In this document: positions 18,254-25,278 of the stretch, piece after piece | Position numbering within the stretch: the stretch's first letter is position 1 | Layout: every line of letters begins with the position of its first letter | Assembly: GCF_007991655.1 (NCBI RefSeq) | Contig: NZ_BJYT01000037.1 | Location: 1-34,317 of the forward strand | Origin: Segetibacter aerophilus | Lineage (GTDB): Bacteria; Bacteroidota; Bacteroidia; Chitinophagales; Chitinophagaceae | Direction of reading: 5' to 3' | DNA length: 34,317 bases | Program-made: the position numbers and the translations under genes | The notes under the pieces: generated by a model | Databases searched by the model: none | What the model saw: the letters and a program-made list of their open reading frames with translations, nothing else | What the model was told of the DNA's origin: nothing

Positions 18254-19210
18254 ATGGATTCTGAATATCATATCGTAAGTGAGTTAGAGCAAAGTTTGAC
18301 TTTTAGTAGAAGAGATGTGCCTAAAAGCTTATTAGTAAAGCCCGATGTAGATCATCTTCTTAAGAATGCTTTCACTGATTGGGCAGCAATAGCAGTCTTA
18401 TGGGTACTGGCATTTTACCTTCCAACCTGGATGTACCCTATGATTGCAATACTGATTGCGTCACGCTATCATTCCTTTGGAGTCATACTACACGACCTTA
18501 CACATATGCCCTTAAGAAGCAAATCCATTAAGTGCAGGATATTAGAAATATTGACCGGCTATCCTATTGGGTCAACTATCAACGCGATGCGATACCATCA
18601 CCTAAGGCATCATAAAGACAGCGGGATGGAAACTGATCCATATTTTAAAAGTGGGATTGAAAAAAGTAAATGGATCAAGTATTTATTTATTCTAAGAGGT
18701 ATCATCCTCGTTCCTTTTTGGACGTTTCGTGGAATTTACGGAACACTTGCTTTTTATATTATCGCGATGCGAAACAGCTATGCTAAAGTATTCTTACAAG
18801 ATCGATCAGGTAAAGACTTTTCGCAAAGCAAGGAGGTAATACAGTGTGCTGCGGAAGACAGGTGGCAACTATTATTTCATATTGTTCTCTACAGCTCTTT
18901 ATTATGGGCACCGAAGTTTTTTATTTACGGCTACCTGGTGCCAATATTAATATCAGGAGTATTTGCTGGTTACAGGTTATTGAATGAGCACAAATATGTA
19001 GAGACATCTGATCGCACCTTTGAAACTATTTTGGCGACAACAAGAGACAATCATTTATCAGGCATTCTCAAATTTTTTCTTGCTCCAAAAAATATTGGCT
19101 ACCACATTGTTCATCATCTTCACCCGCAGGTGGCCTGGTATAAGTTGCCACAATTAAGAAAGTGGTATGTAGACAACTATGGTGAAATGTATACCAACAA
19201 AGAAAGTTGA
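18254..19210 (+). CDS. Membrane fatty acid desaturase/hydroxylase family protein (first copy)
   Basis: Integral-membrane di-iron enzymes of this family introduce double bonds or hydroxyls into lipid chains. The 318 residues show the histidine boxes HDLTH (80-84), HHLRHH (115-120), NEHKY (244-248) and HIVHHLH (284-290), separated by hydrophobic segments at about 44-70, 142-170 and 205-240. The box pattern differs from the second desaturase at 25275-26207, so the two are not recent duplicates. It lies 37 nt after the peptidase and 30 nt before the PAP2 gene, so it is likely co-transcribed with the latter. The substrate could be a fatty acyl chain, a sphingoid base or a carotenoid; sequence alone does not decide. 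Confidence 0.85.
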   Translation: MDSEYHIVSELEQSLTFSRRDVPKSLLVKPDVDHLLKNAFTDWAAIAVLWVLAFYLPTWMYPMIAILIASRYHSFGVILHDLTHMPLRSKSIKCRILEILTGYPIGSTINAMRYHHLRHHKDSGMETDPYFKSGIEKSKWIKYLFILRGIILVPFWTFRGIYGTLAFYIIAMRNSYAKVFLQDRSGKDFSQSKEVIQCAAEDRWQLLFHIVLYSSLLWAPKFFIYGYLVPILISGVFAGYRLLNEHKYVETSDRTFETILATTRDNHLSGILKFFLAPKNIGYHIVHHLHPQVAWYKLPQLRKWYVDNYGEMYTNKES

Positions 19211-19240
19211 GAGAGCCGTAATTCAGCTTTATAGAGAGTA

Positions 19241-19876
19241 GTGAAAACCGAAGACAATATTCTAATTGCAAGAAAAAACTCCTTAAAAAACAGATGGCTG
19301 CTACCTTCTGCTGCAGTTATTATTTTTCTGATACCTTATACGGTTGTCAATAATTTAACGCTGCAACGAAATACTATTTCATTCATTCCGGGAGAACAAT
19401 CGATACCTTTTTTGCCATGGACGTTCATCATCTATCTTTCAGCATTCCTGCAATCACTGTTTGTGATGTACCATTTGCCTCGGCCCCTGTTATATAAAAC
19501 GCTATTGTCGCTCTCGATTGCAGTAATGATTGGGTTTATTTTATTCCTTATCATTCCACTGCAATATCCTCGTGAGCTGTATGTAAATAATAATCCCCTG
19601 GTTATACTTTTCCGAAAAATAGACAGGTCTGGCAACTGCTTTCCATCGCTTCATATTGTTATAACTACGGTCTTCTCCTATACATATTGCAACTACGAAA
19701 AATCTAAGCTCAAAGGTTTTTTAATGTGGCTATGGTGTGCCATGATTATTGTTTCTGTATTAACAACTAAGCAGCATTATTTGATAGACGTTTTAGGCGG
19801 GATCGCGCTCGCAATTCCAACCCTGCTACATATAAGAAAACAAAATTTCTTGTCAGTCGTAACGGAGAACAGCTAG
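19241..19876 (+). CDS. PAP2 superfamily membrane protein, Aur1-like
   Basis: The 211-residue protein has about six hydrophobic segments and the two PAP2 signature blocks: GNCFPSLH (131-138) and TTKQHYLIDVLGG (175-187). His138, His179 and Asp183 are the expected catalytic triad. The FPSLH...TKQHYLID form is that of the Aur1/inositol-phosphoceramide-synthase-like branch rather than classic PSGH phosphatases. Such enzymes transfer a phospho-head group or remove phosphate from lipids at the membrane. The start is a GTG; there is no in-frame ATG before residue 75. It follows the first desaturase by 30 nt and converges on the START gene with a 24-nt gap. A head-group transferase role is an inference from motif type and context. 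Confidence 0.8.
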   Translation: MKTEDNILIARKNSLKNRWLLPSAAVIIFLIPYTVVNNLTLQRNTISFIPGEQSIPFLPWTFIIYLSAFLQSLFVMYHLPRPLLYKTLLSLSIAVMIGFILFLIIPLQYPRELYVNNNPLVILFRKIDRSGNCFPSLHIVITTVFSYTYCNYEKSKLKGFLMWLWCAMIIVSVLTTKQHYLIDVLGGIALAIPTLLHIRKQNFLSVVTENS

Positions 19877-19900
19877 AATAAACTTAATGATTGAAGAGCA

Positions 19901-20587
19901 TTAATTCTTGATGTAATCAATCTTAGCCTCCTGGTATTTCTTCTGTTTAATTAGCTCGTGTATTTTGACTTGTGTTTTATAAGGAGCTTCTGCAATAAAC
20001 ATATTTATCAACCATGTTGGCAACGTACCTCCCGGTTCACCATAGAAATAGTATTCCGCATCAACGCCACCGCTAACATTTGGTTTAATAATCCAACTGC
20101 ACTTCATCTTCGGAACCCTTATAAAATCCTTGGTTTTGGGTAGGTAATCACTCATCGCGTTGGACCGAATAGTCACAACCTTTGTAGCAGCGTTTTGTTC
20201 TATCACCTGGTGATAAATACCGTCCCGGTCAGAAAAAGGCCACGGTGCTTTAAGCTGCTGGTAGAATATCAATTCCTTTTCATTGATCTCTTTAAGAACT
20301 TTTGCAAGACTGCAATTATACATGTAAGAAGTTTGCGCAGGAACGTCCTGGATAAAAGCAACAAAGCCACTGAGACTCGATTGGAAAGTAGACACTACCT
20401 TCAGCTCTTTCAACGATGACCCTTCTACACTACGCTTGTAAATGTGGATGTCATCTTTAGTTTTAACCAATTCCCAGGTCTTTTGCGAAAATGTTATAAA
20501 GGGTACAGCGAGAAGAAACAGGGTTGTAAGTAAATGATATTTCCTTCCGGTCGTCATATTCATACTAATCTCTTCGGTGTGCTTCAT
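19901..20587 (-). CDS. Exported START-domain lipid-binding protein
   Basis: START domains form a hydrophobic tunnel that holds a lipid or other apolar ligand. The 228-residue product starts with a hydrophobic signal-like segment (LLTTLFLLAVPFITFSQ, about 19-35), so it is probably exported to the periplasm. A START-like domain follows, with LVKTKDDIHIYKRSVEGSSL near its beginning, the conserved WPFSDRDGIYHQ motif in the middle and a C-terminal amphipathic helix. Met9 or Met11 would give a more compact signal peptide and are plausible alternative starts. It is the last gene of the minus-strand set, 31 nt after the tandem-GNAT gene. In this setting it may carry the pathway's lipid product or intermediate; this is inferred. 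Confidence 0.82.
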   Translation of the reverse strand: MKHTEEISMNMTTGRKYHLLTTLFLLAVPFITFSQKTWELVKTKDDIHIYKRSVEGSSLKELKVVSTFQSSLSGFVAFIQDVPAQTSYMYNCSLAKVLKEINEKELIFYQQLKAPWPFSDRDGIYHQVIEQNAATKVVTIRSNAMSDYLPKTKDFIRVPKMKCSWIIKPNVSGGVDAEYYFYGEPGGTLPTWLINMFIAEAPYKTQVKIHELIKQKKYQEAKIDYIKN

Positions 20588-20618
20588 CAGGATGTGCGTT
20601 GTTCACTACCCATTTCAT

Positions 20619-21737
20619 TTAAATTCTTGCTGCCTCTAAATAGTACAATGAATGTTGCAGACTCTCTTCAATTTCGTCTTTATTAGCGACAATAAAATGT
20701 CTGCCCTTCACAATTTTCTTATTTGAAAACTTCCTCATCGAATCATTCAAACTATCCCTCTCATCTAGACCTACAAGGAAATAATCAAACGCTCCAGTTC
20801 TAAAATCGTTGTTTATTTTATTAAGAATGCTATCAAAGATTGCGCTTTCGTTATTCTTAATAATGATACTATGGATAGTCAAATAGCGCAGAACTGTTCC
20901 TTTAGAGGGCAGAATAAAACCATTGGTCAACCTGCCATAGATATTTAACGCCGGACGAAGCATTTTGTATGATGTAGAGTAATCGTAAATCCTTGTTTGC
21001 TTAATCGAATGTTGATCCCAAACGCCAGCCATGCCAACAAGTTCTTCTCCTTTGAAAGCAAGATAATAGTTGTCGAAGGCGAGGCCACGATAATAATCAT
21101 TACCCGAAAAGTTGAAATCGTAGTAAGGGAAGAACTCTTTTTTCGAACCCTCTGACAATACTAATGACTGCATTTGAGTGATGTCTTTTGTTCCGGCTTT
21201 TCTAACCATATAGTCACCTTCAGATTGTCTTCCTGAAGAAAACTTAACCATATAGGAAATATATTCCCCTGCTGGAAAGAATTTGAAAAGCGACATCCGC
21301 TTTTCAGGTTGTGCTAATTTATCAATCAACTTTAGCATCACTTCATTGTCTGCAAAAACAATTGTTTGTGCTACATCGTCTCCTAAGATACCGTGATCAA
21401 TTATGTATCTTCCTATCTGGTAAAGCAACCTTGAGCCACGTTCTTTAGGATCAATGCGCAGGTCAGAAAAGTAGCGCACGTTTTTTATCTCCTGTTGATA
21501 AAAAACCCGCCTCTTACCAACACTAAAAACCCCCACAATTTCCCCGCTGTTCTTTTTAACACATGTGTAGGTTTGCATGTTTTCAGATTGGATTTTTGAC
21601 CCCGTAAAAAAGTCGGGCGACCTCTCAAAAGTCAACATAATATTCCCCTTCATAGGAATTTTACAGAGTTTGCACAACCCTTCATTATCATCAGCCGTCG
21701 CTTTTTTAATGATGTAGCTGCTCACGATAAAAATCAA
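20619..21737 (-). CDS. Tandem GNAT-fold acyltransferase
   Basis: GNAT enzymes transfer acyl groups from CoA (or acyl carrier) donors to amines. The 372 residues look like two GNAT modules. The first (about 7-165) has a motif A-like stretch SDLRIDPKERGSRLLYQIGR (91-110) for pyrophosphate binding. The second (about 176-365) starts with YMVRKAGTKDITQMQ and contains YLAFKGEELVGMAGV and IHSIIIKNNESAIFD; its motif A is poor, so it may be a structural half. The gene overlaps the end of GH3 by 32 nt, strong evidence of coupled translation. A GTG four codons in (21725) is an alternative start. The substrate is unknown. Bacterial ceramide synthase is also a GNAT-fold protein, so lipid N-acylation is one option. 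Confidence 0.72.
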   Translation of the reverse strand: MIFIVSSYIIKKATADDNEGLCKLCKIPMKGNIMLTFERSPDFFTGSKIQSENMQTYTCVKKNSGEIVGVFSVGKRRVFYQQEIKNVRYFSDLRIDPKERGSRLLYQIGRYIIDHGILGDDVAQTIVFADNEVMLKLIDKLAQPEKRMSLFKFFPAGEYISYMVKFSSGRQSEGDYMVRKAGTKDITQMQSLVLSEGSKKEFFPYYDFNFSGNDYYRGLAFDNYYLAFKGEELVGMAGVWDQHSIKQTRIYDYSTSYKMLRPALNIYGRLTNGFILPSKGTVLRYLTIHSIIIKNNESAIFDSILNKINNDFRTGAFDYFLVGLDERDSLNDSMRKFSNKKIVKGRHFIVANKDEIEESLQHSLYYLEAARI

Positions 21738-23313
21738 TGTCTTTTAGTTCATGCTCAAGAAATAAAGCGGGCAGCTTAATATTGCCATCTTTGATTAATT
21801 TTTTCTCCCTGTAGTAAATGGCCAGGTTTTCCTTGAAACCTTTCGGGAGCATTTGGTATTGCATCGGTTTCAACTGCCCCGTATTTAATGCTTGTTGGTA
21901 ATATGGATTTTGACAAAGAATTTGTTCAAACTGCTTAACCATTTCTAAAAGCTCTTGCTGATTCTTTTGATCTGAAAGTTCTATATAAAGGGTGTACCTA
22001 CCAGACTGATTCAACTTTTCAGGTTTTAAAAAAATCATCGCCACCTGCATATTTCGACCTTTTAAAACTGCATCAATTATCTTGTTTACCTGAATCTCGC
22101 TAACCTTCTCCCCTACCAAATCTGATGTGCGACTATGCCTTCCTAGAAACTTCAATAACGGTATTTGTTGTTGGAAACCTGCGACTTGAACAACGTCTTT
22201 TGTTACATACCGATACAGCCCGCCCGCTGTTGTTACAATCACTTCATAGCATTCATCCTGTAAAAGCTGGTGGGCTAAATGAATAGTAGAATTATCTGTT
22301 TGTCTAAACTCAAAGAAATGTGATTGATAAGCCAGAGCCGGATAGGCAGCACCTTTAATTGGAATGCTAACGACAGCTTCTGTTGACAATAATCCCTTTG
22401 GCTGAACCCAAACTTCCCCCGCAATTCTTTCAACTTGTGAAAGCCATATCGAAGCCTGTGCATCAGTCCAGCAACTGATGCAGGCAAGGTTTGGCCAAAT
22501 GTCTTTCCATGTAAACACTTCTTGTGTTATTTCCTTTAATTGCCTATGTCGACGCCTGTCTACTTTACGGACTTCTTCCAATAAAAAAGTAAAGTTTGCT
22601 TTCATGAACTCATCCAGCTGAAGAAAAAATGTAGGGCTCCAGACAGAAATAAAAGACAAGTCCTCCTGCAGCAATAATTGCTTAAGTGTCGCAAAGTAGA
22701 AATCGTAAGGCTCTTTTATTTTGGCAGTGTTTGAATTAACCGCAATTATCCGGGAAAGAAAATATCGGAAGATGGGACTGAAATACGCCGCATCGTTTTC
22801 CAAGCCGACTCTTATGCCGCCTTCAGTAAACCTTGTTTCTTTTAGAGCCGGCGAAAGCGACCAATAAGATTTACCGCGAAAGGACTGGGGCAACTTGCCA
22901 TGCAGGTCGATCATCCAAACTTGCAAAGCCTTTTCAAACTCCTTTTTTAAACCCTTGTTGTACGGGATCAGTTTAGAAAAACCTGTACTGCCTGACGTCT
23001 CTTCAAATGCATCAACTGCTTCTGTACAAAGCACATTTTGCTCACCTTTTTCTATTCTCTTTATATACCTTTCAACCTGTTTCCAATCTTCTATTATTGG
23101 GACAGCTGTCGCGTAAGAAGCATAATCTTTTATTTTAGCAAACTCATGTTCCCGGCCGAAGAGAGTAGTACAATTGTTAGCGAGATAAGCGAATAGCTTT
23201 TGCTTTTGTACTACATCCACCTTGTGTTGGGAGGAATAATAGTTGTGATGTGACACTTTGCCAAACGACAGCATTAGCTTGTTCAGAAGATAAGTCTTAC
23301 TTACTTTCATCAA
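21706..23313 (-). CDS. GH3-family adenylate-forming acyl-amido synthetase
   Basis: GH3 enzymes activate a carboxylic acid with ATP and join it to an amine, usually of an amino acid; in plants they conjugate auxin and jasmonate. The 535 residues carry the three ATP-binding motifs. ETSGSTGFSK (105-114) is the phosphate loop, LLSTE (308-312) matches the Y-x-S-S/T-E motif, and GLYRYVTKDVVQVAGF (365-380) is the YRxxxxD motif. The segment FLGRHSRTSDLVGEKVSE (389-406) precedes the small C-terminal domain, whose LIKDGNIKLP carries a late Lys. It overlaps the 255-aa gene by 17 nt upstream and the tandem-GNAT gene by 32 nt downstream. Start could be either Met of the initial pair. Acid and amine partners are not known for bacterial GH3 proteins of this kind. 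Confidence 0.88.
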   Translation of the reverse strand: MMKVSKTYLLNKLMLSFGKVSHHNYYSSQHKVDVVQKQKLFAYLANNCTTLFGREHEFAKIKDYASYATAVPIIEDWKQVERYIKRIEKGEQNVLCTEAVDAFEETSGSTGFSKLIPYNKGLKKEFEKALQVWMIDLHGKLPQSFRGKSYWSLSPALKETRFTEGGIRVGLENDAAYFSPIFRYFLSRIIAVNSNTAKIKEPYDFYFATLKQLLLQEDLSFISVWSPTFFLQLDEFMKANFTFLLEEVRKVDRRRHRQLKEITQEVFTWKDIWPNLACISCWTDAQASIWLSQVERIAGEVWVQPKGLLSTEAVVSIPIKGAAYPALAYQSHFFEFRQTDNSTIHLAHQLLQDECYEVIVTTAGGLYRYVTKDVVQVAGFQQQIPLLKFLGRHSRTSDLVGEKVSEIQVNKIIDAVLKGRNMQVAMIFLKPEKLNQSGRYTLYIELSDQKNQQELLEMVKQFEQILCQNPYYQQALNTGQLKPMQYQMLPKGFKENLAIYYREKKLIKDGNIKLPALFLEHELKDIDFYREQLHH

Positions 23314-24064
23314 CGTTGAAAGTTTGTTCCATCCCCTCTAAAATATACTTCTTGCCGTAACCCCGTATGTTGTCCGGACGAAGATCAGCAAGGCAAACTA
23401 ACTCGTCGCCCTTATAAAAACCAGGGTTTTTGTGTAGAAAAAACCGAACGTGTGGCTTGTTTTGTTTCTCGAAAGTCGACTGAGCCAAAGAAGGTTTCAG
23501 TTCTCCCATTTTGTCTTTGAAAACAATAACTGTTTCATCAGGCCGATAATACTGCCCGTACAATTTAGAGGCAGTTTCATCGATAATGCTTTTTAGCAGA
23601 GGGTTTTCCGGCTGGTACAAACTAGGATAATATTCATGGAAGAATAGCGGCAGGTACATATACGTTCGGTGCCCCTTTGATAGCAGAAACCAGTACCATG
23701 TTTTAGTAGTATCGGTTGACATTATTTTTCCAACGGAAGTTGCCCAACCCCGCATCATTTCCTGCGTACCCCAATGAAGTGGTGAAATAACTGTATCACC
23801 TGAGAAAATAATTGAGTAGCCTGCACGGCCCGTTCCTTTAGGGTTTATTCCAAATGTTGTAAATCCTTGTATCGTCCTGAAATTATCAAATAGCAATCCC
23901 ACATAATTCTTATTACCCAGGTCATGTAAGAACGTCTCATAATTCACATAATCATAACTCTGCTCCATCAGCTCAAACATTCTACGGATGTTACTTTCCG
24001 ATAACTCGTCGCGTTCCAATAGAACAAAGTCTAACAGCTTACTTTGTATGGTTTGATTTTCCAT
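23297..24064 (-). CDS. Conserved-looking protein of unknown function in the GH3 operon
   Basis: I do not recognise this 255-residue protein. It has no signal peptide or membrane span. Its middle (FRTIQGFTTFGIN ... AGYSIIFSGDTVISPLHWGTQEMMRGWATSVGKIM, residues about 62-115) resembles the central beta strands and helix of a GNAT-type acyltransferase, but the pyrophosphate-binding motif is absent. The block WYWFLLSKGHRTYMYLPLFFHEYYPSLY is rich in aromatic residues and would suit a lipid or aromatic ligand. It ends 17 nt inside the GH3 gene, so translation is coupled, while 146 nt with an intergenic element separate it from the Rieske gene. An acyltransferase-like role is only a guess. Confidence 0.6.
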   Translation of the reverse strand: MENQTIQSKLLDFVLLERDELSESNIRRMFELMEQSYDYVNYETFLHDLGNKNYVGLLFDNFRTIQGFTTFGINPKGTGRAGYSIIFSGDTVISPLHWGTQEMMRGWATSVGKIMSTDTTKTWYWFLLSKGHRTYMYLPLFFHEYYPSLYQPENPLLKSIIDETASKLYGQYYRPDETVIVFKDKMGELKPSLAQSTFEKQNKPHVRFFLHKNPGFYKGDELVCLADLRPDNIRGYGKKYILEGMEQTFNVDESK

Positions 24065-24123
24065 TTATCTCAAACTTTATCTAGTTTTTTTTTTAACAAA
24101 CCTCTGTTGACTAATGTAGCTTC

Positions 24124-24144
24124 CGTTGTGTCACACCCTTGTAC
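24124..24144 (-). repeat. Intergenic element, copy 3 (degenerate)
   Basis: On the minus strand it reads GTACAAGGGTGTGACACAACG. It agrees with copy 2 at 16 of the first 19 positions. It sits in the 146-nt gap between the Rieske oxygenase gene and the 255-aa gene, that is, inside the presumed transcript, and could divide it into two units. Confidence 0.5.
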
Positions 24145-24210
24145 CGTATCTTTTCATAGCTGCTTTTATCAACTTGTGTTTCCTGCCAGAAGTTACGATT
24201 AAGCATCCTT

Positions 24211-25278
24211 TTATATCCAAAATTCAATTTGTTTTTTTATCGGCTGAGGTGTTGGTTGTTCATCTGGTGTTTCCGCAGCTCGCCTTAAAGATTCAATGTA
24301 GACATGCATGAAGTCTACTTGTGTAGACTTGTAGTCAGGGGTCTTAAAGGTTTGCATGTTTTTACCATGAATTTTCATAATCCACACATCCTGGTCGATA
24401 ACCTTCTTAGTATACCAGGGCAAAAAAAAGGTAGCAAGTGCGTTGAACCAACCGAGTTTGTAAGTGATTAACGTATACACTTTAGTTTCAAAGGCCTTAA
24501 CCGGCGTGCAGGTACTGGTGATTATAAAAGCTTTTTCCTGGTTGCCATAAACGTAATCAACCCTTGTAACATTCGGCATGTAGAAATTATCAGTATGCTT
24601 TAGAGGTAGCCGCTTGGGATTAATCATCCAGTCAAAAAAACCAATAGAGTCATTGGGTTGATCGTAACTCACTAGCACACTGTTGGGCGTTCTTTCAACT
24701 TCAGCTTTGATACAAATCTGCTTCTTATCGCGAAACCAACCTTTATGGACATATACTGTATGGGGAACGTCCATGAAGTTTTCGACAAGGTCTGTAACTG
24801 CATTATCAAAGGGCGTTACCATGTAGTAGTTCTTCCACCCTTCTCCACTATAATAAGGCATTTCAAAAGGCTCCTTGTCTGGCAAAACCTCTCGCCCCAT
24901 CCAAACCCACACCAGCCCGTATCGTTCTATCACCGGAAATAACTCAACTTTTTTGTTAGGTATACGATCGGTGTTAGGCCCTTCTGAGGGAATGTTAACA
25001 CACTGTCCCTTCTCGTTATACACCCAGCCATGGTAAGGGCAAACAATACAATCATTCTCAATTTTCCCTTCGCTTAAAGGAGCATTGCGATGATTACACC
25101 TATCAATCATTGCTGCTATGTCTCCCTTAGAATTTCTCCACAAAACGATGGGCAACTCCATTATGACTGCCTTAACTGGTTTACCTTTTTTCAGATCAGT
25201 GGATCGGGCTGCTGCATACCAGTAATTTTTAATCAAGCCACTACTTTCAATCATCAGTTTTTCGCTTAATGATTTCAT
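24211..25278 (-). CDS. Rieske-type mononuclear iron oxygenase
   Basis: Rieske oxygenases use O2 and electrons to hydroxylate, demethylate or desaturate an organic substrate. The 355-residue protein has the [2Fe-2S] Rieske motif Cys61-x-His63 ... Cys80-x2-His83 (CNHRNAPL and CPYHGW). The catalytic iron site is ENFMDVPHTVYVH (166-178): Asp170 as the bridging residue, His173 and His178 as ligands, with Asp297 (QDVW) as the probable third ligand. It resembles the alpha subunits of the PaO/vanillate-demethylase type, and no ferredoxin or reductase gene lies nearby, so electrons must come from elsewhere. It starts inside the end of the second desaturase gene (ATGA overlap), which makes joint action likely. 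The natural substrate is unknown. Confidence 0.88.
   Translation of the reverse strand: MKSLSEKLMIESSGLIKNYWYAAARSTDLKKGKPVKAVIMELPIVLWRNSKGDIAAMIDRCNHRNAPLSEGKIENDCIVCPYHGWVYNEKGQCVNIPSEGPNTDRIPNKKVELFPVIERYGLVWVWMGREVLPDKEPFEMPYYSGEGWKNYYMVTPFDNAVTDLVENFMDVPHTVYVHKGWFRDKKQICIKAEVERTPNSVLVSYDQPNDSIGFFDWMINPKRLPLKHTDNFYMPNVTRVDYVYGNQEKAFIITSTCTPVKAFETKVYTLITYKLGWFNALATFFLPWYTKKVIDQDVWIMKIHGKNMQTFKTPDYKSTQVDFMHVYIESLRRAAETPDEQPTPQPIKKQIEFWI

Noticed and set aside
19884-19904. TTAATG/CATTAA stem between the convergent PAP2 and START genes
   Set aside because: Only six AT-rich pairs and no T-run; too weak to call a terminator.
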